A stretch of 64,000 nt of DNA, from the NCBI GenBank assembly GCA_007258455.2, contig VDFB02270651.1, positions 705,275,360-705,339,359 on the forward strand. The letters are read 5' to 3'. The notes under the pieces are model-generated. The model was not told the DNA's origin. It saw only the letters and a program-made list of their open reading frames with translations, and searched no databases. Below are positions 34,282 through 46,349 of the stretch, piece by piece (the first letter of the stretch is position 1; each line of letters begins with the position of its first letter). A program made the position numbers and the translations under genes. Source of the DNA: Sequoia sempervirens (taxonomy: Eukaryota > Streptophyta > Pinopsida > Cupressales > Cupressaceae).

Positions 34282-35046
34282 TGTAGACACGTAAAGTGTA
34301 TAGATTGTCATTGGACATCTGATCCTCACCACTAACATTGTTTCATCCTAAATCATCCTTCGGTCTAACCATTTAATCAAATACCTTTATCTAATTAAAT
34401 TCATCAATATTCGTCTCTTAATTAAATAAATCGATTATCTAATTAAGTCATTCTTTCTTGATAATTAAATTAACCATTTTGATCTAATTATCCTATTTAA
34501 TTAAATAATTAATTTTATTTGATTAAATCTCTTAAGTCTATCTATTAAATTAAATAAATTAAAACCTTATTTAGTTTAATCTAACATCATTTCTTATTTT
34601 GGACATTCATCCATCTTCTCGTTCTATAAATAAGAGGTTAATCTCCTCATTTCATCATCCACAATTTGAGTAAACTTACTATGCTCAAATCATTAGCAAC
34701 TTTCATACATCGTTAGTGAGTTCATAGCTAGGTTATGCAGATTTTTCTATTGGAGCACTCATCAAGCATCAACAAAGTGGATCACTCTTCATCACACATC
34801 AATCTTGCATCATAGGAGTTGGGAAAGGGCCAATTTTCACATCAAATTGGCATCAATTCCCCCATGGGATCAAGAGTTTTCTTGTTTTGATAGGATTTTA
34901 ATCTATTTCATTTGTGTTCTTCATTCTTCTTTCCTATTTTAAAATTTGCTAATAGATTTCATCGGGAATCCTTGTTCTTGCTTGCATTTCATCTTCTAAT
35001 GTGTGTGTTCATGTTGTTTTGTAGGTATTAGGATTGGGATTCGACA
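34282..35046 (+). mobile_element. LTR of family T with internal deletion
   Basis: Runs from TGTAGACACG to GGGATTCGACA, 765 bp. Roughly 520 bp are missing near 34590, where ACATCATTTC jumps to TTATTTTGGACATTC (positions matching about 613-1128 of the LTR at 316-1564). TATA box at 34625-34632. It abuts element C's reversed 3' region directly, with no primer binding site, so it is a 3' LTR of the fragment at 33575. Confidence 0.85.
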
Positions 35047-35760
35047 GTTCTATATGATATGGATGAGTGATGGATGATATGTATGTTTTTAATGATTATG
35101 TATGATGTAATGTGAATGCAATGGTCATGCTTTATATGATATGTATTGATGATGTAAATGAGATGATTTTAAGATGCTGAGAATAACAAATATATATTAT
35201 CCTAAACATGTTAAATGATAGTGAGATGTATGTGATGCATTTATTAACAATGTGGTGTAATCTATGAAATGATATGTTAATGCAAAGTGGTATGATGATG
35301 CTTTATGTTATGCAAAATGAATGCAATGTGAGAGATGGCATTATGATGTTTATGTGATGTGAATATGTATGCTTATAATGCAATGGATTATCTATAATGA
35401 TCATGTACCTATTATGTTTGATTATGTTTGATTATGTACCTATTATGTTTGATTATGTTTATACAAATGAATTTTTATGCTATGGTTTATGTGATGAATG
35501 CAATGTGATGGAAAAAATGGATGTAATGTGATGAAAAATGGACATGCTTATTTATGAAAAATGCTTATAATTACACATTTATATGATGATGAAGATGCAA
35601 TGCATATGTTTCCTATATGATATGTTATGCAAATATGCTAATGATTTGTGGATGCAAGATCGATGATGATAATGATTAACTATCATAGTACCTTGTTAGC
35701 GTGAAGAGAAAGAAGGGATGAAAGAAGAGAAGACATTTCAACAAGACATAAGATGATGAA
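35047..35760 (-). repeat. CAT-rich tract of element C, truncated
   Basis: On the plus strand this reads as ATGATG/GTGATG-rich sequence, the reverse complement of 6061-7330, cut off at 35047. No coding potential. Confidence 0.78.
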
Positions 35761-36861
35761 TATGAAAATGATGATGACTATTTGCTGAGGAGTTAGGATT
35801 TTCAAAGGGCCAATTTCCTTATGTTTGATAACACACGTGGTACAATGCATCAAGGTATAGAGAACCAGGATGGCGTTGTACTTAATGTGATGGAATTTGA
35901 CTTGACAAACAGATAGGAGTATTCTTGTTCACACCTGACATACGGAAACTTTGCTAGGATGCACTTTAGAAGTTTCAAACATCTCAAACCAAAACATGGA
36001 AAGGTATAACCTATCAATGCAATAGTCGACAAGCTACCCAAAACACCCTCCATACATATCTAACAGAGCAAGTATTCACCAAGGTTATTTTACAAGAATA
36101 TCCAACAAGCACAGAAGACAAAAGATAATGATCATTGCCCCATTCCTATCTCTCTAAATCCTCTGTTTGGATATCATTAAAAGGTCCTTGGAATGAGTGT
36201 AATAAGATAAGTCAAAAGACAAAGATAAAGTAAACAAACAAGCTGATGTTCTTCAATACCGCCAACCAATAGGGAATGTGTTTTCAAGGATAAGAATCGA
36301 AACTATTGCCAAAAGATAATGCCCATTGTAGGAAGGATACATCCTAGGACATGTTAGTGGATGGCGGCATGTCATTTCGTTTATCCAAAGTGTTATTTAT
36401 GATAAATAATTCCCATTGTAGGAATGATACATCCTAGGACATGATGTTATCAGATGATTGATATGGGACTGATTGGATGATGGGCTATTCACACAAAGAA
36501 TTGACCAACCTATTTACGTACTGACTTAAACCTGAGACTTGATGTTTTTGAGTTTTCACTTTTCGCCTGCTAGGCTTGTTTCCAATTGTTTCACCAAAGG
36601 TTGAGGATGACGATCATTTATTATGAGTGATGTTTATTGTGGGTGAAAGCGAGATGATATGGATGGATTTTTTTCAAATATTTGGAATTTTTTTTGGAGT
36701 TTTGCATGTTTTGAGGTTTTTTTTGGTATTTTTTGAGATTTTCTAAATGTTTTGATTTTTTGATTTTCAAATGTTTTGGGGTTTTCTGAGATTTTTACCA
36801 AGAGACTAACCTAAGGACCTATCCTAGGGGCCTCGGGGGCTCATCAACAGATTATCCTTGC

Positions 36862-36889
36862 CTATGTTATGCACGTAGAGACCACGTAG
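36862..36889 (-). promoter_or_regulatory. Conserved 3' stem-loop, copy C-2
   Basis: CTATG (36862-36866) against CGTAG (36885-36889), five pairs if one G-U is allowed. It is flanked by CCTTGC on one side and TTCGAC on the other, as in the other copies. Confidence 0.5.
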
Positions 36890-37011
36890 TTCGACTGACG
36901 ACATGGCCGATTTACAGATGACGATATACATGATGAAATGTCAGTTTATTATGATGAACTCCTATAGGACAGTCCTAACTGTCTTGGGGGATGATCAAGG
37001 ATCAACCTTGC

Positions 37012-37038
37012 CTACGTTCAAGGCTCAGAGACCCGTAG
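37012..37038 (-). promoter_or_regulatory. Conserved 3' stem-loop, copy C-1
   Basis: CTACG (37012-37016) pairs with CGTAG (37034-37038), with CTCAGAGACC in the loop and GATCAACCTTGC before it. It has the same place and sense as A-1 and B-1, with a third arm sequence. Confidence 0.6.
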
Positions 37039-37707
37039 TTTGACAAGACAACTCTGTTTTTGAATTTTTGACCTTCTGACCTATTTTGGGATTTTGATAT
37101 GTTTTGGATGTTTCTGGATTTTGTGATTTTCTGATGTTTTTTGGATTTTTTGATTTTCTAATGTTTTTGGATTTTCTGATGTTTTAGGACTTCAAGAATA
37201 TACATGAATCCAATCCAATGAGAACATTCCCCTAGTGTGATGCAATAGACTACTCTGATAAAGGCAAGACAAACTGACTTTGGGAATGGGCCAAGTAGTA
37301 CTAGGAGGGATCATGATACGAACACAGGACCAAGCTATGATGTGGATGCCAAATGGATGGGTGATGGATGGAGATCTGAATGCGATGGATGATGGAAACG
37401 TAATGGATGGATGATATAGAACAAGTCATGAAGATCCTGATGGATGGAACATGCATATTTACACAAGGTGCCTATTTGCCAGGTTTTCACCAAGGTACTT
37501 GTCCAAAGTGCCACCAAAGTGGTTTTCACCAGAGGACGATTTTTTCTCTTTACTATTTTCAATCATTTTTCTGATTTTTTTTTCTTTTTTATTTTTCTTA
37601 TTTTTTTGTTGTTACCAAGGCGCCTTTTTGCCAGGTTTTCACCAAGGTAACCATTTTTTTAGGACATTTTCTAATTTTTTGGTTTTTTGGTTCTATACCT
37701 TGAAAGA

Positions 37708-39001
37708 TTAGGCATAAAACTTTTTGAGATGAGAGTTGTTCATGGGCTCTTGCAGAGGTTCCCCTTCGGGTGTTGATAACTGATATTCCCCTGACTTATA
37801 GCTTGTTATGATAAAAAAATGGTCCCAACCGGTTGGGTTCAAATTTTCCTTTGTTGTTTGTATTTGGGACATTCTTTTGATTCTCCTTTAGTACCAGTTC
37901 TCTAACTTGGAAAGTCCTGCTTTTGATTTTCTTGTTATAGCTCCTCTTAAGTCTATTATGATAGACTTGCAAATGATTTAAAACATCTATACGCCGCTCA
38001 TCTAGTAGCTCCACCTCATTTAGTCTTGATACTTGGTACTCTTCATCCATGATGAGGTTTTGTAGTGATATTCTTAGTGACAGGAGCTCGATCTCAATGG
38101 GGAGTATTGCCTCTAATCCGTAGACCAAGGAGAAGGGGGTGGCGTTGTTGGGTGTGTGGATACTGTTTCGGTAGGCCCAGAGGGCGAGATTGAGCTGCAG
38201 ATGCCAGTCACAACCTACGTCATTGACTATTTTCTTGAGGATCTTTAGAATGGTTTTATTTGTGGCTTCTACTTGGCCATTGCCTTGGGGATAGTATGGG
38301 GTGGAAAAGTGATGTTGGATTTTGAATTTTTCACACAAGTTGCGAACATCCTGATTCTTAAATGGTGTCCCATTATCTGAGATAATGGCTTGTGGGACAC
38401 CATAACGGCAAATGAGATAGTTCAAGATGAACTTTGATATCTACTTCCCGGTTATATATGTCATGGGTATGGATTCCACCCACTTGGTAAAGTACTTAGT
38501 GGCTGTTATGATGAACATGTGGCCATTAGATGAAGTGGGAGTAATTTTTCTAATGAGATTGAGTCCCCACTGCGAAAAGGGCCATGGTGTGATGATGGGA
38601 TGAAGTTATGTAGTTGGAGCATGGATGAGGTCCCCATGCTACTGAAATTGTAGACACCTTCTGACGTAGTCATGTGCCTCTCTTTCCATTGTAGGCCAAT
38701 AATACCCCATCTTCAGCAATTTCTTGGCTAGGGTCACTCCACTCAAGTGTGAACCACAGATGTCATTATGTACTTCAGTTAAAGTGGTCAATGCCTCCTC
38801 AGCATTTAAATAGCGTAATAAGGTTCCTTCTATTCTCCTACGATACATGGTATCTCCTAGGATGACGAATCAAGATGCCATTTTGACAAAGGTTCATTTT
38901 AAGGTTGAAGGTAAGTCAGCAGGTAGGACACCTAATCGCAAGTAGGTATAAATGTCATGGTACCAAGGATCACCGAGACCAACAATTTCACACACAAATT
39001 T
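37708..39001 (-). pseudogene. Integrase, element C
   Basis: The best integrase in the window. Zinc-binding end at about 38640-38850 (SHLSGVTLAKKLLKMGYYWP, then RRCLQFQ, where the second Cys is now Phe). An open stretch (38425-37796) reads [13 protein letters not shown] sequence, [34 protein letters not shown] (third catalytic residue kept), LWAYRNSIHTP and the C-terminal RTFQVRELVLKENQKN. A one-base gain in a T-run near 37815 shifts the frame; the true end would be 37708-37710. Integrase inserts the DNA copy into the host chromosome; this copy is close to complete but not intact. Confidence 0.9.
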
Positions 39002-39463
39002 TTATTCTGGTACCTCGAATGCAAGCACGAGAAGCTGCTCTACAAAGAATTCATGTTTTAGAACATTGTGAGGGATGTCCAGTAGTGATCCAATTGTTGC
39101 CATGGCATCTGTTGCTCTGTTGTTTTCTTTGGGAATCTGCTCAAATGTGATCTTGATAAAGGATTCCTTGAGAGTCTCCACTAGTTTCTTGTATGGAGTG
39201 AGCTTATCATCTTTATTCTGGTACTCATCATTCATTTGGTTTATTATCAACTGAGAGTCTTTGTATACTCTGAGGGCCATGATGTGCCACTGCACTGCTA
39301 TTATGAGACCTATGGTTAAAGCCTCATATTCTGCAATGTTATTAGTGCAGGGAAACGCCAATTTATATGACCTTGGTATGCAGTCCCCTTGTGGGGTGAT
39401 AGAGAACACACCAGCTCCCGATCCATGTTGCGTGTATGAGCCATCAAAGTAAAGTTTCCAGTG
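39002..39463 (-). pseudogene. Archaeal-type second RNase H (aRH), element C
   Basis: Open across the domain: HWKLYFDGSYTQHGSGAG, YKLAFPCTNNIAEYEALTIG, VYKDSQLIINQMND and RATDAMATIGSLLDIPHN. The Gly before the third acid is Lys here (YKDS against YGDS in B). The four acids remain. It joins the preceding RNase H in one frame through AIKGQVITDQLAEAP, which is the sequence that B's solo LTR interrupts. Confidence 0.88.
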
Positions 39464-40059
39464 GTTGACTATGTTGAGATTGAAGATGGATTCGTTTGGA
39501 AATTCTGAGATGAGAGGATTCTCTGAATAAATTGGTGCTTCTGCAAGCTGATCTGTGATGACTTGGCCTTTGATTGCTTCCCGCTCCACATATCCAATGT
39601 CATACTCTGATAGTATCATGACCCATTTAGCCATCCTTCCAGTGAGCATTGCTTTTGATAGTAAGTACTTGAGAGGGTTGATTTTGGCGATGAGTTTGAT
39701 TTTGTGTGCCAACATGTAATGTCTGATTTTTGCAATGCAAACACTACTGCTAAACATGCTTTTTTGATGAATGAGTAATTTAACTCATGACTGACCATTG
39801 TCTTACTGATATAATAAATGGCCCTTTTTGTCCCGTTTTTGTTGTGCTGAGCTAGAAGAGCTCCAAGGGATATTGTTGTTGCTGACATATAGATAATTAA
39901 TGGCTTTCTTGGGACTGGTGGCATTAGGACTGGTGGTGTAAGTAGATATTCTTTGATCTTATTGAAGTCTTCTTCACACTTGTTATCCCATTTGTGTGCT
40001 ACTCCCTTGTGAAGTAGGTGATAGTATGGATTCTATTTATCTGCCAGCTGTGCTATGAA
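39464..40059 (-). pseudogene. Ty3-type RNase H and connection, element C
   Basis: PRKPLIIYMSATTISLGALL, AIYYISKTMVSHELNYSFIK and KACLAVVFALQKS are followed by a frameshift into RHYMLAHKIKLIAKI and WVMILSEYDIGYVEREA. The first-strand RNase H removes the RNA template. A short frameshift near 39740 breaks it. Confidence 0.85.
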
Positions 40060-41774
40060 CCTTCGGATGGAGTGAAGCCTTCCTTAGAGACCTCTCAATT
40101 GTTTCAATGTTTTGGGTGCCTCCATCTTAAGGATTTCTTTTACTTTTGTTGGATCTAGCTCAATACCTCTCATTGATACTATGTATCCTAGCAACTTTCC
40201 TAATTGTACACCAAAGACACTTCTTTGGATTTAATCGGACCTTGTATTCCTCCAACCTATCAAAAATGGCACTTAAGGTTGCTATGTGATTCTTCCTCTT
40301 TCTGGATTTGGCTAGTATGTCATCGACATAATCTTCGACAATTTTATGGATCATGTCATGGAAGATTAACATCGTGGCTCTTTGGTATGTTGCTCTTGCA
40401 TTCTTCAAGCCAAATGGCATCATATTCCAACAGTAAGTCCCCCATGGACAAGTGAAGGTCATTTTGTGTTGGTCTTCTTTAGCAATCATTATCTAGTTGT
40501 ATCTTGAGAAACCGTCCATCAAGGAAATCATTTCATGTCTCATCGTCAGGTCTACGATCATGTCAATGTTGGGCAACGATAAATCATCCTTTGGACATGC
40601 CTTGTTCTAAGTCCCTGAAATTTGTGCAGACTCTGATGCCCCCATCAGGTTTTGAGACGGGAACTAGGTTTGACACCCATTCTGGATAGTCTATTGGTCA
40701 AATGAATCATGCATACAATAAATTCTTTAGTTCCATTTTGACTAGCAGGGTGATCTGAGGGTGCATTTTCCTAAGCTTTTTCCTAACGGGCTTTGCTTCA
40801 GGATATACTACTAGGTGATGAACTACAATTTTTGGATCAAGCCTTGGCATGTCAGCATAGCTCCATGCAAAATTTACCTTTCTCTCTCTTAAGAAGGCTG
40901 CTAGGAGTTCTTATTCTTCTAACAGTAATGATTCTGCATAGAATGTGATGTGCGGGATCTCCATTGTTCCTAGATTAACTAGATTGCACTTTTCTGCTAG
41001 GACTGTTGATTTTTCCTGATGAAGAGCTCTGAAAGGAAGATTGAATCCCCCATCCTTAGGCACCTTGGAGAGGTTTTCACCATTGGATGTGTCCTTTCTT
41101 TTTATTTTTTTTGTGTTAGAGAGTGCCACAGTGTGGTTTTCACTCGAGGACTTAGATATTATTCTTAATTTCTCACTTTTGCGACTAAGGGATTCAATCG
41201 TTTCCCCATAGTATGCATTTGTATCTAGCTCAATTATGAATCCTGATTTATGATCCCCACATGGAATGTTATCCCTTAGTCCCATGAATTCTGAGAGCGC
41301 CTCATCATTTTTCAATGTGTCAAGAATTGGTGGTCCTCGTTGGTCATAATTGATGAGTTGGGGGTAAACTAGGCAAATTTCATGATTTTGATGGTTTGAC
41401 TCAAAGGATAGGGTGCTAATCATGAGAAGGGTGGTATCCTTGAATAGCCTAGGTAGGTTGGTTATGGGATCCTCATCATCACTACTACTACATACGTCAG
41501 TTATGTCAAATGTGAAGTTGTTTAAGATGCGACCTGTAGATATGGGTAAGCGAAGTTCGGCTATAGATTGTTGAGGAGGATTATTGACCTTTCTAACTGG
41601 AGGACTTCGGCCACGTATGGTTATACTCAGAGCCATACATCCAAGGCCAATATTTCTCTTTTGTGTCTCTCGAATGATAGGTATTATAAGGCCATTGTCA
41701 TTTTTCCCAAGTCTCTGGTTTCTATCATAGCCCATTGTGAGCATCATTTGCAAACCTTTTCTTTTGTCATCCAT
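40060..41774 (-). pseudogene. G-patch linker and reverse transcriptase, element C
   Basis: An open stretch of 287 codons starts at 41774 with a G-patch (LTMGYDRNQRLGKNDNGLII, then NIGLGC), then an acidic linker (SSSDDEDP), STLSFESNHQNHEICLVYP and HITFYAESLL. The RT core follows with VSKPDGG, WNMMPFGLKNARATYQRA and catalytic YVDD (40319-40330). Its finger region (about 40500-40900) has stops and frameshifts. The same pieces in the same order occur in B, which supports the domain boundaries. Confidence 0.88.
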
Positions 41775-42739
41775 TGGTAGATTGGTTGTTGGTCTATTAT
41801 CTTGGTATAAGAGATGAGATGGGTCCTCCTCTATGACTTCTTGGCTGATATCTCCCCAAATTTTGAAGTTTGCATAGTCTTCAAGAGATGTTTGAGATAT
41901 GGAGGCTTCATTTGATTGCGGATGTCCTCATGATTTGGGAGATTGTGGTAACTCTCCTACCAAAAAATCATTTTTGGGAATCGTGTAGCTTCCATAACCA
42001 TTATCTTGGATGATGAGTTTGATATCAGAGATGGTGGGGATGGCAGGAGTGGTGAGTGTCTCTATTGTAGAAGTGGAAGAGAGAGTGGTTGGATCAATGT
42101 ACGATGTTGATGGTCCTTCATCATTTTTAGGCACTTGAGGGATTTTGTAGTATTTTTCCTCAAGGTTCTTGCAGTAGGAGAATGGTTCAGTATCTCCATG
42201 GATGGTGACCTCTTGTCCTTCATATGTGAATTTGACACATTGCATGGATCCATGGATGTCTTAGGAGAATGTTATAAGCCAAGTCAAGGTTTAGGACCTG
42301 ACAAGTGTTTTCCATGATAGTTGGCCCCTACTTGAATAGGTATTCTGATTATGCCTTGGGACACTCTTTCCTGATCATCATATGCTCTGATTGTAATACC
42401 TTTTCCTTTGTCGATGGAATCCTCTGAGATTTTTAACTGCTTAATGAGTTTGAGGGAACAAATATTCAAGCCTGCACCTCCATCCACCAAGACTCACTTG
42501 ACTTTACCTTTCTGCATTAGGACCTCTAAGTGGAGTGCATGGTTATGAGATGGTTGAGCGGGAAAATCTTGGTTGAAGAACATAAGGACATTTGAGGTAA
42601 TGATATTTTCGACCATAGCTTGGAATTGTTCCGCATCAAGATCTGTGAGGACGGTGGATGAAGCCAATGCTTCCTCAAGGATTTTCTTGTGGGCGGATGA
42701 GATTTTTAATAACTCCATGATGGATATTTTCACTGGCAT
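41775..42739 (-). pseudogene. Aspartic protease and linker, element C
   Basis: KISIMELLKI, then SSAHKKILEEALASSTVLTD, RALHLEVL-like sequence, the catalytic VDGGAGLNICSL (about 42490) and KLIKQLKISEDSIDKGKGIT. The frame is lost in the cap region (near 42300), and the C-terminal block QCVKFTYEGQEVTIHGD to SDIKLIIQDNGYGS is in another frame. A stop sits just before the catalytic loop (an Arg or Lys codon changed to TGA). Confidence 0.85.
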
Positions 42740-43150
42740 TCTTTTTAGCTAATCAAGGACATTGTAATCATTGGGAATGGATCTTGAATTGGACATGAAA
42801 GTTCTGTTTGGTTGAGATGATCCTGTGATAACTTTCCCACCTCTTGTGGTGACTCCACAATTGGCTTAGGCTCCTTTGATAGTGATTACTGTGCAGTATT
42901 CATCTAAGGAGGTGATGAAAGTTTCATACACATGATTCACATTTTTGAAGGTGCCTTTCCCCTTATTAGTGTTATTGTTCCCTTTATTGTTATGGTTAGG
43001 CATCAGATTCGTGTATATCTTGAGGTTCTGGTTTCCTATTGGTTGTTCCACATTTATGATTCTTTGATCGATGAGGTCTTGGACTATGTTCTTTAGTCTC
43101 ATGTAGCTGTTCATGGTGTGCTCTTTCATTTTGTGGAAGTCGCAGAGCTA
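42740..43150 (-). pseudogene. CHHC zinc knuckle region, element C
   Basis: LCDFHKMKEHTMNSYMRLKN shows Cys, His and His of the knuckle, with the last Cys replaced by Tyr. VQDLIDQRIINVEQPIGNQN and HVYETFITSLDEYCTVITIK follow. This would bind the genomic RNA; here it has lost one ligand. Confidence 0.78.
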
Positions 43151-45884
43151 ACTTTTGTTGTACCAAGGAGGTTTAACATCTAGTTCTTGGTAGTTCTCGT
43201 AGGTTGGAATCTTGATGAGGTTTTCATATGATGACTTCAAGTGGTTCCCCAAGAGCGGTTTACTTCCATTTGGTGAATTTCTTGTTTCATTGGGGTGGTC
43301 CTCTTTGGTCATTGACATTATTGATTGCTCGGTTGCTTGGTTGTGTTGTTGTGTTCGTTTGATGATGGTTTTGGATTTGTTGTTGTGGTGCAGGTTTGTT
43401 TTTTCGAGGGGCACTAATGACAACTTTGGCATTGACGACACCATCATTGGTAATATTTTTGTTTCTTGCCCATGTGCAAGGTTTTTCATTGTAATTGGTG
43501 GGTGGGCAATTATTCTATTGTTTAGGATATGAAGTTGATCCTCCACGTTGTGTCATAAGGGCTCATTCGATGTTGAGCACCTTGGAAATCAACTAGTCGT
43601 ACGTGGTGATCCCTTGGACCTTGAGATGGAATGCCAAGAGGCCGTCAAGGTTGGATATGATAGTGCATACTTGTTGTTCCTTGGGCATGACCCATTTGCT
43701 TTGATTGGCCTTGGATCGCCATCATTGTAGGAATGAAGCAAATGATTAATTCTTACCTTGTTTCAAAGCTGAGAGCTCTTCTAGACTAACATCCATGGCA
43801 ATATTGCATGTGTAGTTTTTGATGAATGCGTCTATGATTTCTTGGAATGTCTTGATACCTGTAGGTAGGCGAGAGAAACATTCCATAGCGTGGCCAGCCA
43901 AACTCCTAGGAAATAGCCACATCAAATAGGTATCGTCATACGCGACATCCATGTAATGAACCTGGAATTCCCTGATGTGATCTTCAAGGTTCCCCATCCC
44001 ACAATACTTGTCAAACTTGGGGATCTCAAATCCCTTCAGGAATAGTTTCATCACAAGGCTCCTGTCGAATGGATAAGGACACAAGTTACTAGATGTTCTT
44101 GTGGTTCTCCCTGATTGAAGGTCAAGCACTTGTTGTGAGAGCAACTTGATTTGTGTTGTCACATCATTTTGTGGATCAAGGGGTGGGATGAAGGTGTTCT
44201 AACATGGTTTGCTGGTGGGTGTGATGGGTGGATTGGTTGATGTGTTCATTGGTGGTATTTTCACATTTTGTTGAGCCATGTATGCTTGCACTTGCTGCTG
44301 TATGAACAATGCTTGTTGTTGGTCTTTTTGTTGTTGTGCCAGGATTGCCTATTGTTGAGCCTACTATTGTGCTTGTTGTTGGGTTGCTAACTAGACGGCT
44401 TCTTGCTGCTCTTGGTATTTTTTTATCGCTTGTTGATATGTTTGTAGTTGTGTTGCTTGTTTTTGTGCAAGATAATGCGCTTGTGCCTGTGCTTGTTGTG
44501 CTTGATATTAGGTGTACACCTGAGCTTGAGCTTGAGCTTGTGCTTGGGCTTGGGCTTGTGCTTGTGTCACTTGTTCTTGCAATAATATTTTGGCTTGAGT
44601 AGCCTTTTGTGCTTGTAATGCAGCTTGGCTTGCTTGAGTAGCTTGAGCGGCTTGTTGAGCAGCTAGTTGTGTGGCTTGTTGAGTAGCTAGTTGCATGGAT
44701 TTTTGTTTTTGTACTTGTAGGAATGCCTTTTGATAAGCATCTTGTTGAGCTGCTTGCAATGCAATGTTGTATTGATTTGATGTATTGGAGCTTGGTGGTG
44801 GTGGAGGTGGTGGTGGATTCAAAATGGTGCTTATTGTGGTGGTGAAAGGCGTCGTCGTGTTGGTGATTAGGGTTTGGTTGGTGGATGGTGTGATCGATGT
44901 GGTTGGTCCTTGAGAGACCATGCTTTGATATGTTAGGGGGGTGGTTGATGATATTGTGATTTCTTGTGTAGTTGGCATTTGTTGTTGCGATGTCGATGAC
45001 AAGTTTTGAGAGTTTGGTGTGATGTTTTGATTGATGTTCAGGATGTTGGTTTGATTTTGATTGATATTTAGTAAAGGTGGAAGCCCTAACCCAAGTACTG
45101 GTGTGGATGATGGTGGAAATGGTGGAAGAGGTGAAAATGTGAGGGATGTGATCTCTTGAGAAAATGGCATAGTGTTGAAAATTCCCCCTGGTCTGAATAT
45201 GTCACCCTCTCCTTGTGAAGCTATGGGGAGAGAGGTTTGGGGTGTTGCACAAAAGGATGATGACGATGGATCATTAGGATCATGGAAAGTGAGAGGGGTA
45301 TACTTATGTAATTGATTTTGGGGTATGTTTTGTTCCAAAATGGTGTTTGCATCTAAGTCTTGATTATTGACAAGGGGGTATGTTTGAATGACATTTAGAA
45401 ATGCACTTCCCTTATTAACATTAGGTTGAGTTGGAGAAAAAGATGTTATGATTTGCGAGATGTTTTGAGTGATTCTTTGGGATGGGGGTGTAGATGAGAT
45501 GGGGAGTGTGGATGAAATTGGAGGCATGACCTCTAAATATGGTTCCACTATAGAGCTCACGTTGAAATCAGAAGGTAGTTTGGCCCCTTGTTTTGCTAGT
45601 TCAAGCATGTATAGTCACAAGTTAAGTCTCATCATGATATTGATGATCTTGTGGTTCTCCGAATTTTTGATCCTTTTGGTGATTTCCTCATGTGACATCC
45701 CAAAGGTAAGATCCTCTTCTTGGCTTTCCTCTTGTGGATTTTTTGATGACAAGAGAAAGTTAGTTAAAGGATTGCTTGATTCAACGAGATTCATTTTAGA
45801 GTTTGTTTGGCTTAGGTCACTTGAAGCAGGTGTTTCTTTGTTGGTTTCCATGTTCTTCTTGTGTTGAGATCTAGTATGCACCAT
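43151..45884 (-). pseudogene. gag: gag polyprotein, element C
   Basis: Starts MVHTRSQHKKNMETNKETPA at 45884. A Pro/Ser/Thr-rich N-terminal part is followed by a Gln/Ala tract in which AQAQAQAQ runs are visible (44508-44760), then by the gag domain: FEIPKFDKYCGMGNLEDHI, FPRSLAGHAMECFSRLPTG, AFIKNYTCNIAMDVSLEEL and SALKQGK. Stops at about 45609, 44508, 44400 and 43746 mostly replace Gln, Arg or Glu codons. The Trp of the AMEWF block is Cys. The layout equals that of B, so the two help each other's annotation. Confidence 0.87.
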
Positions 45885-46170
45885 AAAATAGGGATCAATT
45901 TTGAAGAATATAGGAGATGAATCTCTAATTCTTTGGATTGATCTAACTTTAGGCACAAAAGAGAAAATTTAGGATGATTCCAAGATCAAAGGATGATAAT
46001 GATATGGATGTTTGATGGATGATTGGAACTCTTTGAGAAAATCTTGAAGGGTATGTTTAAACTTTAGGACTTGATTTTGGATTGATTTGTTTCGGATTTG
46101 GATTTTGGTGGACTCATAAACTCTAAGAGGTTGGATTTTGTCTTAGAGTTAAATCGTTCACAAGATGCTA

Positions 46171-46220
46171 ATTTGTCTAGGTGTGAGAAGAAGGATTCAT
46201 CTAAACACTCCTATCCAAAC
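46171..46220 (-). promoter_or_regulatory. Leader hairpin C-a
   Basis: TTTGTCTAGGTGTG and the downstream CACTCCTATCCAAAC form an imperfect stem around AGAAGGATTCATCTA, the reverse complement of the TAGATG-type loop seen in B. Confidence 0.5.
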
Positions 46221-46301
46221 AAGATGATTTTGATAATGAACTCCTAAATCCCAAGATCTTGGATGTTATCAAGGGATGAATTTTTTCACAAGTTTTGATA
46301 A

Positions 46302-46349
46302 TTTGATCAAATATGTGGAGAAGGAGGCATCTACACACATTCAATCAAA
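46302..46349 (-). promoter_or_regulatory. Leader hairpin C-b
   Basis: TTTGATCAAATATGTG against CACACATTCAATCAAA around AGAAGGAGGCATCTA, matching the third hairpin of B (13597-13644) in place and loop. Confidence 0.55.

Larger units (their letters stand above)
35761..37707 (-). other. 3' noncoding region of element C
   Basis: Reverse complement of the 4212-6060 type region: T-rich runs (36660-36800, 37070-37200), stem-loops at 36862-36889 and 37012-37038, and GCCAGGTTTTCACCAAGGTA blocks near 37480 and 37630. Confidence 0.78.
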
